A DNA stretch of 64,000 nucleotides from assembly GCF_005144415.1 (NCBI RefSeq), contig NZ_SWJE01000010.1, forward strand, positions 310,001 through 374,000, given 5' to 3'. The translations under genes were made by a program, and so were the position numbers. Shown here one piece after another: positions 63,327 through 64,000 of the stretch. Source of the stretch: Trinickia terrae. GTDB taxonomy: Bacteria; Pseudomonadota; Gammaproteobacteria; Burkholderiales; Burkholderiaceae. How positions within the stretch are numbered: the stretch's first letter is position 1; every line of letters starts with the position of its first letter. The notes below the pieces were generated by a model. It made no database searches. It saw nothing but the letters and a program-made list of their open reading frames with translations, and had not been told where the DNA came from.

Positions 63327-63815
63327 TCAGTACGCCGCGCGCGGGCGGCGGCTTTCCGATGCTTCCTCGTCCTGCGCATCCTCGATCGCGAGCTCGATGG
63401 CCTTGACGAGCTGGTCGCGGCGCTTGTCGTAGATGTCGATGCGCGCGCGATTGCGCAGGATCCGCGCGCGCGCCTCGCCGATCTCCGCCTCTTTCCTGTC
63501 GAGCGCGTTCTGCGCCTGCGCGGCCTGCGCCTCGAGCGCCGCGTGCTGCTCGGCCGCGTGCGAACGGAAATCGCGCAGCTTCAGCAGCTCGTCGGCCCGA
63601 AAGCGCGTGCCGCCGAACATCGCCTCGATCTTGCCGTCCTGGTTCGCGAGCTCGGCCGCCTGCGCCTCGACCGCGCCGAGGCGCTCGTCGAGCGCGCCGG
63701 CCAGCGCCTGCGACTCGCCGCGCAGCCCGGCCAGCGCCGAATTCAGCTTGCGATCGAGCTGGCGGCGGCGCGACAGCACCCGCTCGAACGCTACGACTCG
63801 CCGGTCTTTCATCAT
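63327..63815 (-). CDS. HrpB7/SctO-like T3SS stalk protein
   Basis: A 162-residue, almost entirely coiled-coil protein with many Ala, Arg, Glu and Gln residues (QAAELANQDGKIEAMFGGTR). Length, composition and position directly before hrcT match HrpB7/SctO, the stalk that links the ATPase to the export gate. The family diverges fast, so the call rests on size and synteny. GGAGG lies just upstream of the tandem ATG ATG start. Confidence 0.85.
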   Translation of the reverse strand: MMKDRRVVAFERVLSRRRQLDRKLNSALAGLRGESQALAGALDERLGAVEAQAAELANQDGKIEAMFGGTRFRADELLKLRDFRSHAAEQHAALEAQAAQAQNALDRKEAEIGEARARILRNRARIDIYDKRRDQLVKAIELAIEDAQDEEASESRRPRAAY

Positions 63816-63856
63816 GGCCTCCGGTTAGGGTCTGTTTGCATATGGAACGCGCATGC

Positions 63857-63955
63857 GTTGCCACGAGAACGGCCGCTCGCGAGGCGCGCGACGCCGCGAA
63901 TACTGGACGTATTCGCAAGGAGCGCAACGCGGCGAGCGGCCGTTCTCGTGGCAAC
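63857..63955. repeat. Nested inverted repeat of 99 bp
   Basis: Twenty-four-base arms at 63857-63880 and 63932-63955 are exactly complementary. An inner hairpin GCGAATAC/GTATTCGC with loop TGGAC sits at 63896-63916. It separates the SctO-like gene from whatever lies upstream, where the ATPase gene hrcN would be expected. The size and nested symmetry suggest a mobile interspersed palindrome. Confidence 0.75.
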
Positions 63956-64000
63956 CCCAAACTTGAAATTCATTCCAGGGGAATGCCCGAAATCGCATGC

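Noticed and set aside
62053-63960. 635-codon minus-strand frame ending in the HrpB1-like protein
   Set aside because: Upstream of 62451 it runs out of frame through hrcT and the SctO-like gene; the real gene is only the last 132 codons.

Overview
The window is GC-rich DNA from a betaproteobacterium of the family Burkholderiaceae, most likely a plant-associated Burkholderia, Paraburkholderia or Trinickia-like species. The evidence is FlhDC flagellar control, an aryl-polyene-type pigment locus, and a Hrp-type type III secretion system (T3SS) edge with hrpII/PIP-box promoters. No rRNA, tRNA, insertion sequence or CRISPR array was seen. Species-level assignment is inference.

Layout. 0.3-3.4 kb: a Tat-exported HiPIP, a small lipoprotein, a YbfB-type MFS transporter and an Ftr1-like membrane protein. 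3.4-11.1 kb: a complete sugar-uptake operon (two ABC permeases, binding protein, GH42 beta-galactosidase, MsmX-type ATPase) with a divergent LacI repressor and a perfect 16-bp operator palindrome between them. 11.1-16.3 kb: a membrane protein, a MASE4 histidine kinase, a small unknown protein, flhDC, a NarL-type regulator and a single-domain receiver. 16.5-19.9 kb: a 1136-residue NLR-like protein (alpha/beta hydrolase, NB-ARC, TPR) that looks inserted, because a 46-bp direct repeat of the receiver gene's 3' end flanks it. A second copy of the small unknown protein and a two-gene orphan pair follow.

21.8-34.2 kb: a divergent aryl-polyene-like biosynthetic locus. Glycosyltransferase, ketoreductase and ACP run on the minus strand. 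COG4648 membrane protein, AMP-ligase/dehydratase, acyltransferase, LolA-like carrier, MMPL exporter, polysaccharide deacetylase, two ketosynthase-type proteins and a dehydratase run on the plus strand, mostly with 4-bp overlaps. 34.6-38.5 kb: TadG/TadE-like proteins, an ACT protein and a MASE4-GGDEF cyclase. 38.6-44.1 kb: an A+T-richer three-gene cluster (GNAT, LuxC-LuxE-like fused reductase, DHA2 exporter) that looks like an uncharacterised metabolite pathway. A 47-bp element recurs upstream of this cluster and of the GGDEF operon. 44.4-48.1 kb: a CHRD protein, a chemoreceptor and an ECF sigma/anti-sigma pair. 50.3-56.1 kb: GGDEF-EAL, cupredoxin-like, chemoreceptor and di-haem peroxidase genes.

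The most exciting part is the type III secretion content. Three intact genes and one decayed gene are each preceded by an exact TTCG-N16-TTCG box: a 605-residue protein with three cyclin-box-like repeats (48.4 kb), a decayed gene (57.0 kb), a 1177-residue candidate effector (57.1-60.7 kb) and a harpin-like N-terminus fused to a PL7 alginate-lyase domain (60.9-61.9 kb). The T3SS genes for an HrpB1/HrpK-family protein, HrcT and an HrpB7/SctO-like stalk protein follow at the right edge. A broken hrcT fragment between the effector genes records past rearrangement. A candidate structured small RNA ends at 56.4 kb.
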